A stretch of 32,676 nt of DNA from Promethearchaeota archaeon (GCA_016840545.1 JAEOSD010000012.1:1-32676), one strand, 5' to 3'; positions 8,581 to 16,090 are shown, numbered from the stretch's first letter. Notes: generated by a model from the sequence alone, not told the origin. Numbers and translations: made by a program.

Positions 8581-9891
8581 TCAAAGATCAAATTTAATTT
8601 CTCCGTAGGATCCTCCTCCGCCGGGTGTATATTGGATTTCATTATTCCTAAAAGCATTTATAACAGAAGCAATATTTTTATCAAATTTTTCGATGTTTGT
8701 TATCGGTATATCAATTAAAATCGAAAATTCAGTACCAAATTTTTCAATTAAACTATTATATTCATTTAATACAGTTTTACTGTTAGCAGTTTTAATCCCT
8801 CTTACAGATCGAATTATATCGATTAGAGGAATAGCGTTAATATACGGAGGGCGATGTTCTGGATGTTTTGGTTTCTTGTAGGAAGCAATCGTTTCAATTC
8901 TCTCACTCACGCCTAATCTAATTTTAAAATTTTTACCAACTGCTTCCTTACAGCCGGGACAAATCATTTTTTCCTTTGCTACTTGTTTAATGTAATCTAT
9001 TCTCGATTTTAAAGGATCATTTGAGAAGAATAGAATAAAATTATCAGTTATGGTATATTGCGAAAAAATCTCTGAAATACCGCTTTTACTTTTTTTAAAT
9101 AAAACCCTTCTCCTACATTTATTACAAAACATATTATAATATTTTCCAAGTTTAGGATGTAATCCTACATTGAGTGTTACTTTCCTCCCTTCTTTTCTTC
9201 TCAAGGCAAGTTCAATCTCATCGAAGGAGGGATTTTCGATATCTAATTGATTGAATTCTCGGCCTAAAGAACGTGGATCTTGAGAATGAGCATCACTATT
9301 ACTTAGAAATGTGACATTTTTTAAAGATTCTAAACGATCAGCCAATTCTGTATTAGCAGATAATCCTAATTCCAGAAAAGTTACTTTTTTTACAGTATCT
9401 TGGTAGCAACTTTCTAATGTAATATATTTATTTTGGCGAAATATTGCTTTAAATGGAGTAAATGCATGGGCAGGTCCAATCAAACCACCAGAGTCGGATA
9501 TTAAATCTACTAACTCTGCACCAAATAGATTCACCCTTGGACGTCCTCCCCATTCATCAAGAATATTTTTAGAGTAAGGCTCCAGTTTATTTTGTATTTG
9601 TTTAACAGAATCAAAATTAGGAAAAAGCACCACATGATGGACACTATCTTTATCTTCAATTTCAGTTTGTAAAATAAACGAGATATCCTTATAATAATAT
9701 GCTCTATCACTGTTACGCTTTAGATTTTCTTCTAAATATTTAAGCCAGTCTGGTTGTAGAGCATCACCAGTACCCAAAATATGAAGCCCTTTCTTTTTAC
9801 AGGTTTCTCTCATTGTATCTAAATTTAATGATTTAGATACTGCAATAGAATGTGGTGAATGAATATGAAGATCACAATTAAACAAATCCAT
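8581..9891 (-). CDS. Endonuclease Q-like PHP-domain nuclease
   Basis: A 436-residue protein matching archaeal endonuclease Q, which nicks DNA 5' of deaminated bases (uracil, hypoxanthine, xanthine) and so starts repair. The PHP active-site motifs are present: 'CDLHIHSPHS' near residue 6, a central 'GGLIGPAHAF', and 'SNSDAHSQD' near residue 200. Between the PHP core and the C-terminal domain there is a four-cysteine zinc module, 'CNKC' and 'CPGC'. The segment 'HPEHRPPYINAIPLIDII' is characteristic of the family. Length is normal. The gene is the last of a minus-strand series (coiled-coil, nucleotidyltransferase, TPR, this gene) with gaps of 20, 69 and 53 bases, which suggests cotranscription. 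Confidence 0.88.
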   Translation of the reverse strand: MDLFNCDLHIHSPHSIAVSKSLNLDTMRETCKKKGLHILGTGDALQPDWLKYLEENLKRNSDRAYYYKDISFILQTEIEDKDSVHHVVLFPNFDSVKQIQNKLEPYSKNILDEWGGRPRVNLFGAELVDLISDSGGLIGPAHAFTPFKAIFRQNKYITLESCYQDTVKKVTFLELGLSANTELADRLESLKNVTFLSNSDAHSQDPRSLGREFNQLDIENPSFDEIELALRRKEGRKVTLNVGLHPKLGKYYNMFCNKCRRRVLFKKSKSGISEIFSQYTITDNFILFFSNDPLKSRIDYIKQVAKEKMICPGCKEAVGKNFKIRLGVSERIETIASYKKPKHPEHRPPYINAIPLIDIIRSVRGIKTANSKTVLNEYNSLIEKFGTEFSILIDIPITNIEKFDKNIASVINAFRNNEIQYTPGGGGSYGEIKFDL

Positions 9892-9944
9892 GGTAATTCA
9901 ATTATTTTAATAAAATAAAAAAGTTAAGAAGACTAATGATTTGT

Positions 9945-11000
9945 TCATTTAAAACTCATTTCTCTGCATTTATTGGCTTTTTCATACAGACGTAATTTTT
10001 CATAACAAAAAGCTAAAGTTTCACAGAAATCTAAATTTTTAGGTTTTAATTTAAGAAGTTTTTCAAAATGTTGAATTGCTTTTTTATAATCTCTTTTAAT
10101 ATCGCAATAAATTTCTCCTAACTTCATTCTTGTAGAAGTATTATTAGGATTTTTTAGTAAAACTTTCTTATAATAATAAACTGCTTTATCGTAATCCTGT
10201 AATGCATAATAACTAAATCCCAAATTATCATATAATATTGGATCATCTGGTAAAATTTCTAAAGCTTCTTGAAAGCAGGTTATGGCTTCTTTATATTTTT
10301 CTTTTACGTTATAAGATAGCCCTAAATCATTTAAAGCCTCAACACACAACGGATCAATCTCTATTGCTCTTTTATAATAATTTATCGCTAAATCATAATT
10401 TTCTAATTCAAAAAGAATATCTGCTAATTCACACCATAAATCAGCATTATCAGAATCTAATTCTAATGCTTTTTTATAATAAAGAAGAGCCTTATCATAA
10501 TCTTGTTGATCGTAAGAAAGTATAGCAAGATTATTGTAAAGTAAAGAATCATCTGGATTAATTTTTAAGGCTCTTTCATAACAATCAGTCGCCATATGAT
10601 ACTGCTTCTCTCCTCTATATATTAAAGCCATATTATTTAAAACATCGGTATTACTAGGGTCATATTCTAAAGCTTTCGTGTAATATTCTAATGCGTTAGG
10701 ATAATCTTCTTTATCTTCATAAGCAAAACCAATATTGTAGTATACAGTAGCATCTTCAGGTTCCAACTCAAGAGCCTTCTCATAATACTCAATCGCTTTA
10801 TCTGATTCTCCTTTCATTGAAAGAGCTAATCCAATATTATTCCAAACTTCAGAAAAATAAGGATATATCTCAACAGCTCTTTGATAACACCTAATTGCAT
10901 TATCAAAATCATTTTCATTATAATAGGCATCCCCTAAATTAATCCACGCATCAGGATCGTCTGAATCTAGTTCAGTTGCCTTAATATAACGTTCAATCAT
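9945..11000 (-). CDS. TPR-repeat protein
   Basis: A 351-residue protein made almost wholly of tetratricopeptide repeats: about ten units of 34 residues, starting at residue 16 with 'PDAWINLGDAYY', each with the W/Y-x2-LG-x2-Y and A-x3-Y-x2-A-L consensus. The ninth unit is 35 residues long. There is no signal peptide, membrane segment or added domain, so it should act as a soluble scaffold that binds peptides or partner proteins. The partner is not given by the sequence. It lies between the nucleotidyltransferase and endonuclease Q genes in a probable operon. Negatively charged residues dominate the surface positions. Confidence 0.93.
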   Translation of the reverse strand: MIERYIKATELDSDDPDAWINLGDAYYNENDFDNAIRCYQRAVEIYPYFSEVWNNIGLALSMKGESDKAIEYYEKALELEPEDATVYYNIGFAYEDKEDYPNALEYYTKALEYDPSNTDVLNNMALIYRGEKQYHMATDCYERALKINPDDSLLYNNLAILSYDQQDYDKALLYYKKALELDSDNADLWCELADILFELENYDLAINYYKRAIEIDPLCVEALNDLGLSYNVKEKYKEAITCFQEALEILPDDPILYDNLGFSYYALQDYDKAVYYYKKVLLKNPNNTSTRMKLGEIYCDIKRDYKKAIQHFEKLLKLKPKNLDFCETLAFCYEKLRLYEKANKCREMSFK

Positions 11001-11069
11001 AGTTTTTGTTTCTTAATTCTATCATTTATAATGAGGGATGCCTATTATTTTTTTAGATTTTACTTAATT

Positions 11070-12110
11070 TTATTCTAAAATCATCATTTTATCTTGTTTT
11101 TGATCTGTTAATAATATTCTAAAATATTCCTTATTATTCCTAAAAATGACTTTTTCCAACTTTCCCTCAACAAAAACAGTTTCTCCTTTAATTGCATGTT
11201 CACAGAATCTTCCTCTGAAGGAATTTATCGTAATAATATCATCCAATTTAATATTTTTTGAAATACATATATTATTGTAAGCTTTTATACATTCTATTTT
11301 ATAGGAACAAGGTGTAAAGATAGCATTGGAGTCATCAATGATTTTTGCTTTTAATTTTATTCTTCCCATATTTTTATATGAATAATCATAGTAAGTTCCT
11401 TTCCAATCTTCAGGACTTTTTATATATCTTATAAAAAATTCAAATCTCTTATACATGCCCTGATGGAGTTTCCTTCTCTCACTTTTTAAAAAATTTTCAA
11501 ATGATATTCCTGAACCTCCTACTCTCCATCCATAATGAGTGCGGTATTCTTCTTTGGTATATTTTCTACAATATTTATCTTTTTCCAGGATAATAGCAAG
11601 CTTATTTTGGAAATTTCGGCTTATGTCTGTTCCATAAACAATCAAATCAATATCAGATTGATTTTTGCTTAACCCAACCATTTGTGAACCTGTTATACCG
11701 ATTGAACCATATGGGAGTAATGAATTCTCGATAAGTAATTCACAAAGCTCTTTAGAACATTTTTCAAGATGGTTAGGATTAAATTTCTGAGATAACTCTT
11801 TATAGTATTCTCGTGGGGTATAAATTTCTTTAATATCCTCATTTTTAACACATTGTAGCTCTAAATCAAATTGTTTAGAGAAGAATAAATAATTTGGATG
11901 ATTATTTCTTAGGAAGGAGAATCTTTCTTGTAAATCATAGATCTTTTTAAATTTCTTTCCATTTTTAATTCGATCTCCATCTAGATGAGGATAAAAACGT
12001 ATAAAACAAATTTTTCGATCAGAAGGGTGATGGACCCCTTTCACATCGAAAAAAAAGTTATCATTTTTAGTTTCTATATAATCTCCTTCAATTCCTTTAT
12101 GAATTTTCAT
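11070..12110 (-). CDS. Nucleotidyltransferase (polymerase-beta fold) protein
   Basis: A 346-residue protein with a polymerase-beta-type nucleotidyltransferase motif near residues 140-165: 'GSIGITGSQMVGLSKNQSD' followed by 'IDLIVYG'. This supplies the GS helix turn and two metal-binding aspartates (SDIDL). The N-terminal half ('GVHHPSDRKICFIRFYPH') and the C-terminal part ('GRFCEHAIKGETVFVEGKLEKV') do not match a family that I can name; the latter looks like a small beta-barrel and may bind nucleic acid. Substrates of such enzymes range from tRNA and antibiotics to protein hydroxyl groups (AMPylation). GGGAG precedes the ATG directly. The start lies 20 bases after the coiled-coil gene, so the two are probably translated from one mRNA. 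Confidence 0.72.
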   Translation of the reverse strand: MKIHKGIEGDYIETKNDNFFFDVKGVHHPSDRKICFIRFYPHLDGDRIKNGKKFKKIYDLQERFSFLRNNHPNYLFFSKQFDLELQCVKNEDIKEIYTPREYYKELSQKFNPNHLEKCSKELCELLIENSLLPYGSIGITGSQMVGLSKNQSDIDLIVYGTDISRNFQNKLAIILEKDKYCRKYTKEEYRTHYGWRVGGSGISFENFLKSERRKLHQGMYKRFEFFIRYIKSPEDWKGTYYDYSYKNMGRIKLKAKIIDDSNAIFTPCSYKIECIKAYNNICISKNIKLDDIITINSFRGRFCEHAIKGETVFVEGKLEKVIFRNNKEYFRILLTDQKQDKMMILE

Positions 12111-12130
12111 AAATCTCCCATTAGTAATAA

Positions 12131-13234
12131 TTAATATTTTGAAGGAGTTTTAGATTTGATTTTATATTTTGGTATCTCTTGAACTTTTTTCAATTCTTTC
12201 TCAAAATCTCTTTTTTCTCTAAGGAACCTCTCTTTATCTTTTTCTAATTTTTCTCTTTCTCTTCTAATAGCATTTTTTTCAGTGTCTATCATCGACTTTT
12301 CTTTTACTAACTGCTTATAATCATTATTTAATCTTTTTTGTTTATCTTCCAAATCACGAATCTTGCGTTCTAATGAATAAAAAGTATCTTCCGCTTTAGG
12401 AACTTTCCTATTTAGCTCTTTTAATCTTGTTTCTTGTTGTTGTTTCTTTTTTTCCAAATTTCTTACATCATTTTCAATTTTATCTCTGAAGTTTTCCAAA
12501 TCTTCTTTTTTTTTATCAATTTCACGAGCTTTAAGATTTAGATCTTTTTTTTTAATACGATTTTTTTCTTTTTCATCTTTTAATTTTCTTTTTTCATCAT
12601 CAATCCGGTTTTTTTCATCAAAAATGTTTTTTCTTAGATCATTGATTTCTTTATTTAAATTATCCCTTTCTTTTGAAAGATGTTTGATTTCATTTCTCAA
12701 CTCCATTAATTCATTTTCTAATTTTTCAATTGTTCTCTCTAATGCATTTTCTCTTCTTTCCATTCCAGGTATTTTAGTTTTAATCTCTTTAACACGAACT
12801 TCTGCTCTTGTTTTTTCTCTTTCTAAATATTTTTTCTCACTTTCTAAAGCGTCTTTTAGTCTATCTAACTTTTCTTGATATTTATCTAGGTCGGCATTTT
12901 TTTGATCTAACTCTCTTTCTTTTAAACTTAGATTATTTCTATGTTGCTTTATTCCATTTTTCATTCTTTCTAATTCACTTTTTAACTTTTCACGTTGGTT
13001 TAGAAGATTTTTGACTTCAAGTTCTTTCTCTTTTCTCTTTTTTTCAAGTTCTTTTATATTATCTTGATATCCTTCAAGTTTTTTAATAACCTTTTCCCAA
13101 TCGCTTTTCTCTCTGTTTAACTTTATCCTTTCTTCCTTTATCTTTTTAAGTAGTCTTGTATCTTGAATCATTTCGATTTCTTCTTCTGGTGTTTTCTCTC
13201 GAATTTGATACTTAGGAATTGGTTTATCATTCAT
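12131..13234 (-). CDS. Long coiled-coil protein with duplicated core and KTP termini
   Basis: A 367-residue protein that is almost entirely charged heptad repeat (E/K/R/L) from about residue 20 to 350, with no membrane segment and no ATPase head, so it is not an SMC protein. Residues 101-123 resemble 231-253, and 148-183 resemble 271-306. The offsets are 130 and 123, that is, they differ by exactly one heptad, which indicates an internal duplication with the register kept. The two ends carry near-identical peptides: 'IPKYQIREKTP' (residues 6-16) and 'IPKYKIKSKTP' (354-364). The gene is divergent from ubiquitin-like 1 across 204 bases and leads the operon that continues with the nucleotidyltransferase. 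A structural or scaffolding role is inferred; no homolog is named. Confidence 0.82.
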   Translation of the reverse strand: MNDKPIPKYQIREKTPEEEIEMIQDTRLLKKIKEERIKLNREKSDWEKVIKKLEGYQDNIKELEKKRKEKELEVKNLLNQREKLKSELERMKNGIKQHRNNLSLKERELDQKNADLDKYQEKLDRLKDALESEKKYLEREKTRAEVRVKEIKTKIPGMERRENALERTIEKLENELMELRNEIKHLSKERDNLNKEINDLRKNIFDEKNRIDDEKRKLKDEKEKNRIKKKDLNLKAREIDKKKEDLENFRDKIENDVRNLEKKKQQQETRLKELNRKVPKAEDTFYSLERKIRDLEDKQKRLNNDYKQLVKEKSMIDTEKNAIRREREKLEKDKERFLREKRDFEKELKKVQEIPKYKIKSKTPSKY

Positions 13235-13438
13235 GATATTTCTTTAATTCATTTAATTTCTTAATTAAATTATATTAATATTAACTCTAAAGTGTTTGCA
13301 ATTTGAAATTAGGCTCTTTTTGTATTTCTTGTAGATTCTATTTATATATTATAACTTCCATTATTTTTATTAAGAAATTACAAAAAATAATTAAAAATCT
13401 CAATAAAATTAATAATTCGAATAATTTGGTGTTTTTTT

Positions 13439-13852
13439 ATGGAGTTTGATGAAGAATTTGATGATGAATTTGATGATGAATTTGATGAAGAACTTGATGA
13501 TGAATTTGATGAAGAACTTGATGAAGAATTAGAAGAACCTTCTGCAAAAACTCCAGCGGAAGAGGTTAAGACTAAAACTCCAACAATTAAAGCTGTTCCG
13601 GCAGGAAAAAAGATTTCAGTTTATTTTATGTCAACAATAGGTCCTGGTGAAAAAAAGCAAAAATTGCTCATAAACACAGGAAACAGTGTTGGGGATATAA
13701 AAGAGACTGTTGCGAATTTATTTGGTTTAGATCCTGCTGATTTTCATTTATCTTCAGGTGGAATTACCATGGATGAGAGTTCAAATGTAAGTGAATATAA
13801 TGTGAATGATGGAGAAGATATACTATTAATTCCAGCAAGTACTGCTGGTTAA
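13439..13852 (+). CDS. Ubiquitin-like modifier 1 with acidic N-terminal repeat
   Basis: A 137-residue protein. Residues 2-33 are eight tetrapeptides of the type E-F/L-D-D/E. A linker with two KTP motifs ('AKTPAEEVKTKTP') follows, then a ubiquitin fold from about residue 57: 'KKISVYFMS', 'GPGEKKQKL', a helix around 'VGDIKETVANLFGL', 'DFHLSSGG' and 'NVNDGEDILLIPASTAG'. The last strand and the exposed tail are those of a ubiquitin-family modifier, but the end is Ala-Gly and the stop codon follows at once: there is no Gly-Gly and no propeptide to remove. GGTG lies seven bases before the ATG. E1, E2 and protease genes follow downstream, so conjugation through the C-terminal glycine is likely. Identity as a modifier rather than a carrier protein is inferred from this context. 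Confidence 0.85.
   Translation: MEFDEEFDDEFDDEFDEELDDEFDEELDEELEEPSAKTPAEEVKTKTPTIKAVPAGKKISVYFMSTIGPGEKKQKLLINTGNSVGDIKETVANLFGLDPADFHLSSGGITMDESSNVSEYNVNDGEDILLIPASTAG
13442..13537 (+). repeat. Eight tandem 12-bp units coding an acidic tail
   Basis: Codons 2-33 of ubiquitin-like 1 are eight in-frame units of 12 bases (consensus GAATTTGATGAT with GAA/CTT variants). They give 32 residues with only E, D, F and L. Unit number can change in steps of four residues without shifting the frame. The equivalent region of ubiquitin-like 2 has only about two such units. Confidence 0.85.
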
Positions 13853-13869
13853 AAAAAATCTTTATCTTA

Positions 13870-14679
13870 TTAGTTTTTCTTTTTTAAATTTTTTTCTTTT
13901 CTTGATGGAATCAGAGCAATTTCGTCATCATCATCAATAGCATAATCTTTTATTTGTGAGTTTTCGTGCAATAATATTCCTCCAGAGGATAAAAGAAAAT
14001 CTTCTAAAATATAGTCAAATAATGTTCCAATTCTTTCTTTAACACTAAATATTAATTCTGTTGTATCAATTATAATGATTTTTGTTTTTTCACCTGGCTC
14101 AACTAATGATCTTATATAAACTCGTATCTGGTCTTCCTTTTCAATAAAATTTGTAGGAGGTGTATAAATTATCCCCTCGTCAGTCTTATCCCTGTTTTTC
14201 AACATATTTTCGATTAATATTTTTCTCTCGTGTTTATCAAAATACAACATTTCTCTGATAAACATTATTTTATCCATTTTTGATAATTCTAAAAGATTTA
14301 TTTTTTCTAATTCTTCCTCATTAAACACAGAAAAAATATATTTATTCATTATTTCCATATTATCATATGATTCATTTGATTCAACATAATCTTCTATTGA
14401 AGGCATGGCATCAATATAATCCTCAATAAGATCAATAGGTTTATTTTTAATCGATTTGGGTTTTTTGACATATTTTTTCTCGCTTATCCTCTCATCTTCA
14501 CTGCTCGCAGATTGAATAATTGTATAGATAGTACTGGTGGATAGTACTGAAACACTACCGATAACTAGAAAGAGAAATAAAGGAATACTTTCTATACGGA
14601 ATAAGAAAAAAGCCATATAGATAATTATAAAAATAATGTAAAGAGTTATAGTACTTAAAACTCTATGCTTTTTCTTCAT
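13870..14679 (-). CDS. Membrane-anchored ubiquitin-fold protein without conjugation tail
   Basis: A 269-residue protein. Two hydrophobic helices (about residues 10-27 and 31-55) are followed by a charged region and, at residues 184-259, a ubiquitin fold clearly related to the two modifiers next door: 'VYIRSLVEPGEKTK', 'DFLLSSGG', 'ENSQIKDYAIDDDDEIALIPS'. Where the modifiers end in 'IPASTAG', this one continues with a lysine-rich tail ('RKEKNLKKKN') and no C-terminal glycine, so it cannot be activated by E1. It is convergent with ubiquitin-like 1 with 17 bases between stops. A 23-bp element shared with the ubiquitin-like 2 promoter lies about 60-80 bases upstream. It may hold E1, E2 or ubiquitin-binding proteins at the membrane; that role is inference, the domain architecture is seen. 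Confidence 0.82.
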   Translation of the reverse strand: MKKKHRVLSTITLYIIFIIIYMAFFLFRIESIPLFLFLVIGSVSVLSTSTIYTIIQSASSEDERISEKKYVKKPKSIKNKPIDLIEDYIDAMPSIEDYVESNESYDNMEIMNKYIFSVFNEEELEKINLLELSKMDKIMFIREMLYFDKHERKILIENMLKNRDKTDEGIIYTPPTNFIEKEDQIRVYIRSLVEPGEKTKIIIIDTTELIFSVKERIGTLFDYILEDFLLSSGGILLHENSQIKDYAIDDDDEIALIPSRKEKNLKKKN

Positions 14680-14737
14680 GATATTTTTATTAAATTATTA
14701 TCTAAATTTCTAATACATAATTTAAAATTTAAATTCA

Positions 14738-14760
14738 ATTGGAATGAATTTGAAGTTTTT
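14738..14760 (-). promoter_or_regulatory. Shared 23-bp promoter element, copy upstream of membrane ubiquitin-fold gene
   Basis: Read on the minus strand, the element contains ACTTCAAATTCATTCCAAT after five A residues. It is an exact 23-base match, in the same orientation relative to its gene, to 15599-15621 upstream of ubiquitin-like 2. It ends 59 bases before the ATG at 14679 and is followed by an AT-rich TATA-like stretch (TTTAAATTTTAAATTA). An exact 23-base match in two promoters is unlikely by chance even at this base composition. Confidence 0.7.
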
Positions 14761-14764
14761 ATTT

Positions 14765-15436
14765 TCATACACCTTGAATTGTTTTTTTAACTTTAGAATA
14801 TTTCTCTGTATCTAATTTGAATGTAATTCTTTTTTTTTCTTTTTCAATTTTTATTAATTTCAGTTTTTTTAAAATATATAAATATTTTTTAATTATATTA
14901 TGATTCTTTTTTAAGCTAGTTGCTATTTCTGTAATTTTTAGTGCTTTATCTTCCTTTTTCATAAAATTAATTATTTCTTGAATAATAGCCAAATTTAAAT
15001 AATAATAGAGCTCGTCAAGTTCTGGATTTGAATCGTATTTAAAAACAATTCTTCGATTGTTAATTTTTTTTGATCTAACAAATCGAAATTTTTCCAAACA
15101 GGATAGATGCCATAAAGCCTGATTACTTCCGATATTTAGAGCATTCATTATTTCATTAATATTTGACGGATTTTTCTTTATGTAATTAAAGATTTCATTC
15201 CTTAATGGATGTTCAATAATATTATTTTTCATTAATTTTGTTCCAGGAATTATTATTCTCTTTTTAATAAGATTTTTAATTGTGATTTCAATCTTAGCTT
15301 TGTTGATAAACGGATTTGATTTTACCCTATTGTTAATAAATACAACAATGTCTTCTATTGAAAAGAACGGTTTTTTTTCTAAATATTCTTTTACTAATTC
15401 AAGAACAATAGATTTGACATTATTCGTAGAGTTCAT
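14765..15436 (-). CDS. Tandem winged-helix transcription factor-like protein
   Basis: A 223-residue basic protein with two predicted winged helix-turn-helix modules. The first, about residues 72-120, contains 'NEIFNYIKKNPSNINEIMNA' followed by 'LNIGSNQALWHLSCLEKF', the layout of ArsR/MarR-like archaeal regulators. The second, about 150-215, contains 'ITEIATSLKKNHNIIKKYLY' with a 'KLIKIEKEKKRITFKL' wing. The N-terminal 60 residues ('SIEDIVVFINNRVKSNPFIN') could form a third helical module. No ligand domain is seen. It lies between the two copies of the 23-bp element and between the two ubiquitin-fold genes that carry it, which makes it the natural candidate regulator of both; binding has to be inferred. 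Confidence 0.78.
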   Translation of the reverse strand: MNSTNNVKSIVLELVKEYLEKKPFFSIEDIVVFINNRVKSNPFINKAKIEITIKNLIKKRIIIPGTKLMKNNIIEHPLRNEIFNYIKKNPSNINEIMNALNIGSNQALWHLSCLEKFRFVRSKKINNRRIVFKYDSNPELDELYYYLNLAIIQEIINFMKKEDKALKITEIATSLKKNHNIIKKYLYILKKLKLIKIEKEKKRITFKLDTEKYSKVKKTIQGV

Positions 15437-15598
15437 AAGCCTATACTTGTATATTGTTAAAATATTTGGATTTTCTAAATATAAATTCCTTCTGCAACAT
15501 TATTTTACACCTTATATTATTATTAGGCATTCATTCAATTTATAATATAATTTCTTAGGCATCCAAATAGGTATCTTTTTATTTTTAATAAAAACTAA

Positions 15599-15621
15599 AA
15601 AAACTTCAAATTCATTCCAAT
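15599..15621 (+). promoter_or_regulatory. Shared 23-bp promoter element, copy upstream of ubiquitin-like 2
   Basis: Exact copy, on the plus strand, of the element at 14738-14760; together they form an inverted pair around the winged-helix gene. A TATA-like box, TTTTATAATAT, follows at 15625-15635, three bases after the element, so it occupies the BRE/activator position. A degenerate relative, TTCATTCAATTTATAATATA, occurs about 80 bases further upstream at about 15530-15549. Confidence 0.7.
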
Positions 15622-15624
15622 GGG

Positions 15625-15635
15625 TTTTATAATAT
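15625..15635 (+). promoter_or_regulatory. TATA-like box of ubiquitin-like 2
   Basis: TTTTATAATAT directly downstream of the 23-bp element. Transcription would begin near 15655, leaving a leader of about 50 bases before ATG 15705. Confidence 0.45.
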
Positions 15636-15704
15636 CGTTTTAATGCGATTTTATTAAACTTAAAAAATAAAAAATTACAAAATAAAAAAAAAGTCGTGAA
15701 ATAA

Positions 15705-16031
15705 ATGAGTTTTGAAGAAAATTTTGATGAGGAATTAGAACCCGTTAAATCTAAAACACCATCTACTAAAACTCCTTCAGCAGGAAAGAAATTGACTTTA
15801 TATTTTACGTCAACCATTGGACCTGGTGAAAAGAAGGAAAAATTAACGGTAAATGATGCTAATCATGTAAGTGATATTAAGGAAACATTAGGAAATTTAT
15901 ATGGCCTTGATCCTAATGATTTTCATTTATCATCTGGTGGAGTTACGATGGATGAAAATAGTCAATTAAAAGATTATAATGTAAATGATGGCGACGATAT
16001 TCTTTTGATTCCTGCGAGTACTGCTGGGTAA
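15705..16031 (+). CDS. Ubiquitin-like modifier 2
   Basis: A 108-residue paralog of the modifier at 13439. A short acidic start ('SFEENFDEELEP') and a linker with two KTP motifs ('KSKTPSTKTPSAG') precede a ubiquitin fold from about residue 28. Signature pieces are 'GPGEKKEKL', 'DIKETLGNLYGL', 'DFHLSSGGVTMDENSQLKDY' and 'DDILLIPASTAG'. The C-terminal 12 residues agree with the first modifier, again ending in Ala-Gly at the stop codon. E1 follows after a U-tract hairpin, and the promoter carries the shared 23-bp element. The most likely role is the main conjugated modifier of this system. The paralogs differ mainly in the length of the acidic extension, which may set different localisation or partners. 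Confidence 0.87.
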   Translation: MSFEENFDEELEPVKSKTPSTKTPSAGKKLTLYFTSTIGPGEKKEKLTVNDANHVSDIKETLGNLYGLDPNDFHLSSGGVTMDENSQLKDYNVNDGDDILLIPASTAG

Positions 16032-16061
16032 ACTTATATAATTTTCTACATAAAGTATAAT

Positions 16062-16090
16062 ATGAAGGCATTAAGTCCTTCATTTTTTTT
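16062..16090 (+). terminator. Hairpin with U-tract between ubiquitin-like 2 and E1
   Basis: ATGAAGG (16062-16068) pairs perfectly with CCTTCAT (16077-16083) across an 8-base loop and is followed by eight T residues and further T-runs. It lies 30 bases after the ubiquitin-like 2 stop. It would end or attenuate transcription so that the modifier is made in excess over E1. Its left arm contains the ATG that would otherwise look like the E1 start. Confidence 0.6.

Noticed and set aside
9945-11000. Regular 102-base periodicity that might suggest a DNA repeat array or CRISPR
   Set aside because: It is fully explained by in-frame TPR units, with diverged DNA and no constant repeat-spacer pattern.
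12624-13014. Two plus-strand frames with hydrophobic leucine/phenylalanine-rich products
   Set aside because: They are antisense to the lysine/glutamate-rich coiled coil; AAA/GAA codons read backwards give F/L/S and imitate membrane proteins.
15512-15817. Minus-strand frame of 101 codons
   Set aside because: It overlaps the start of ubiquitin-like 2 and its promoter, has no ribosome binding site, and no domain.
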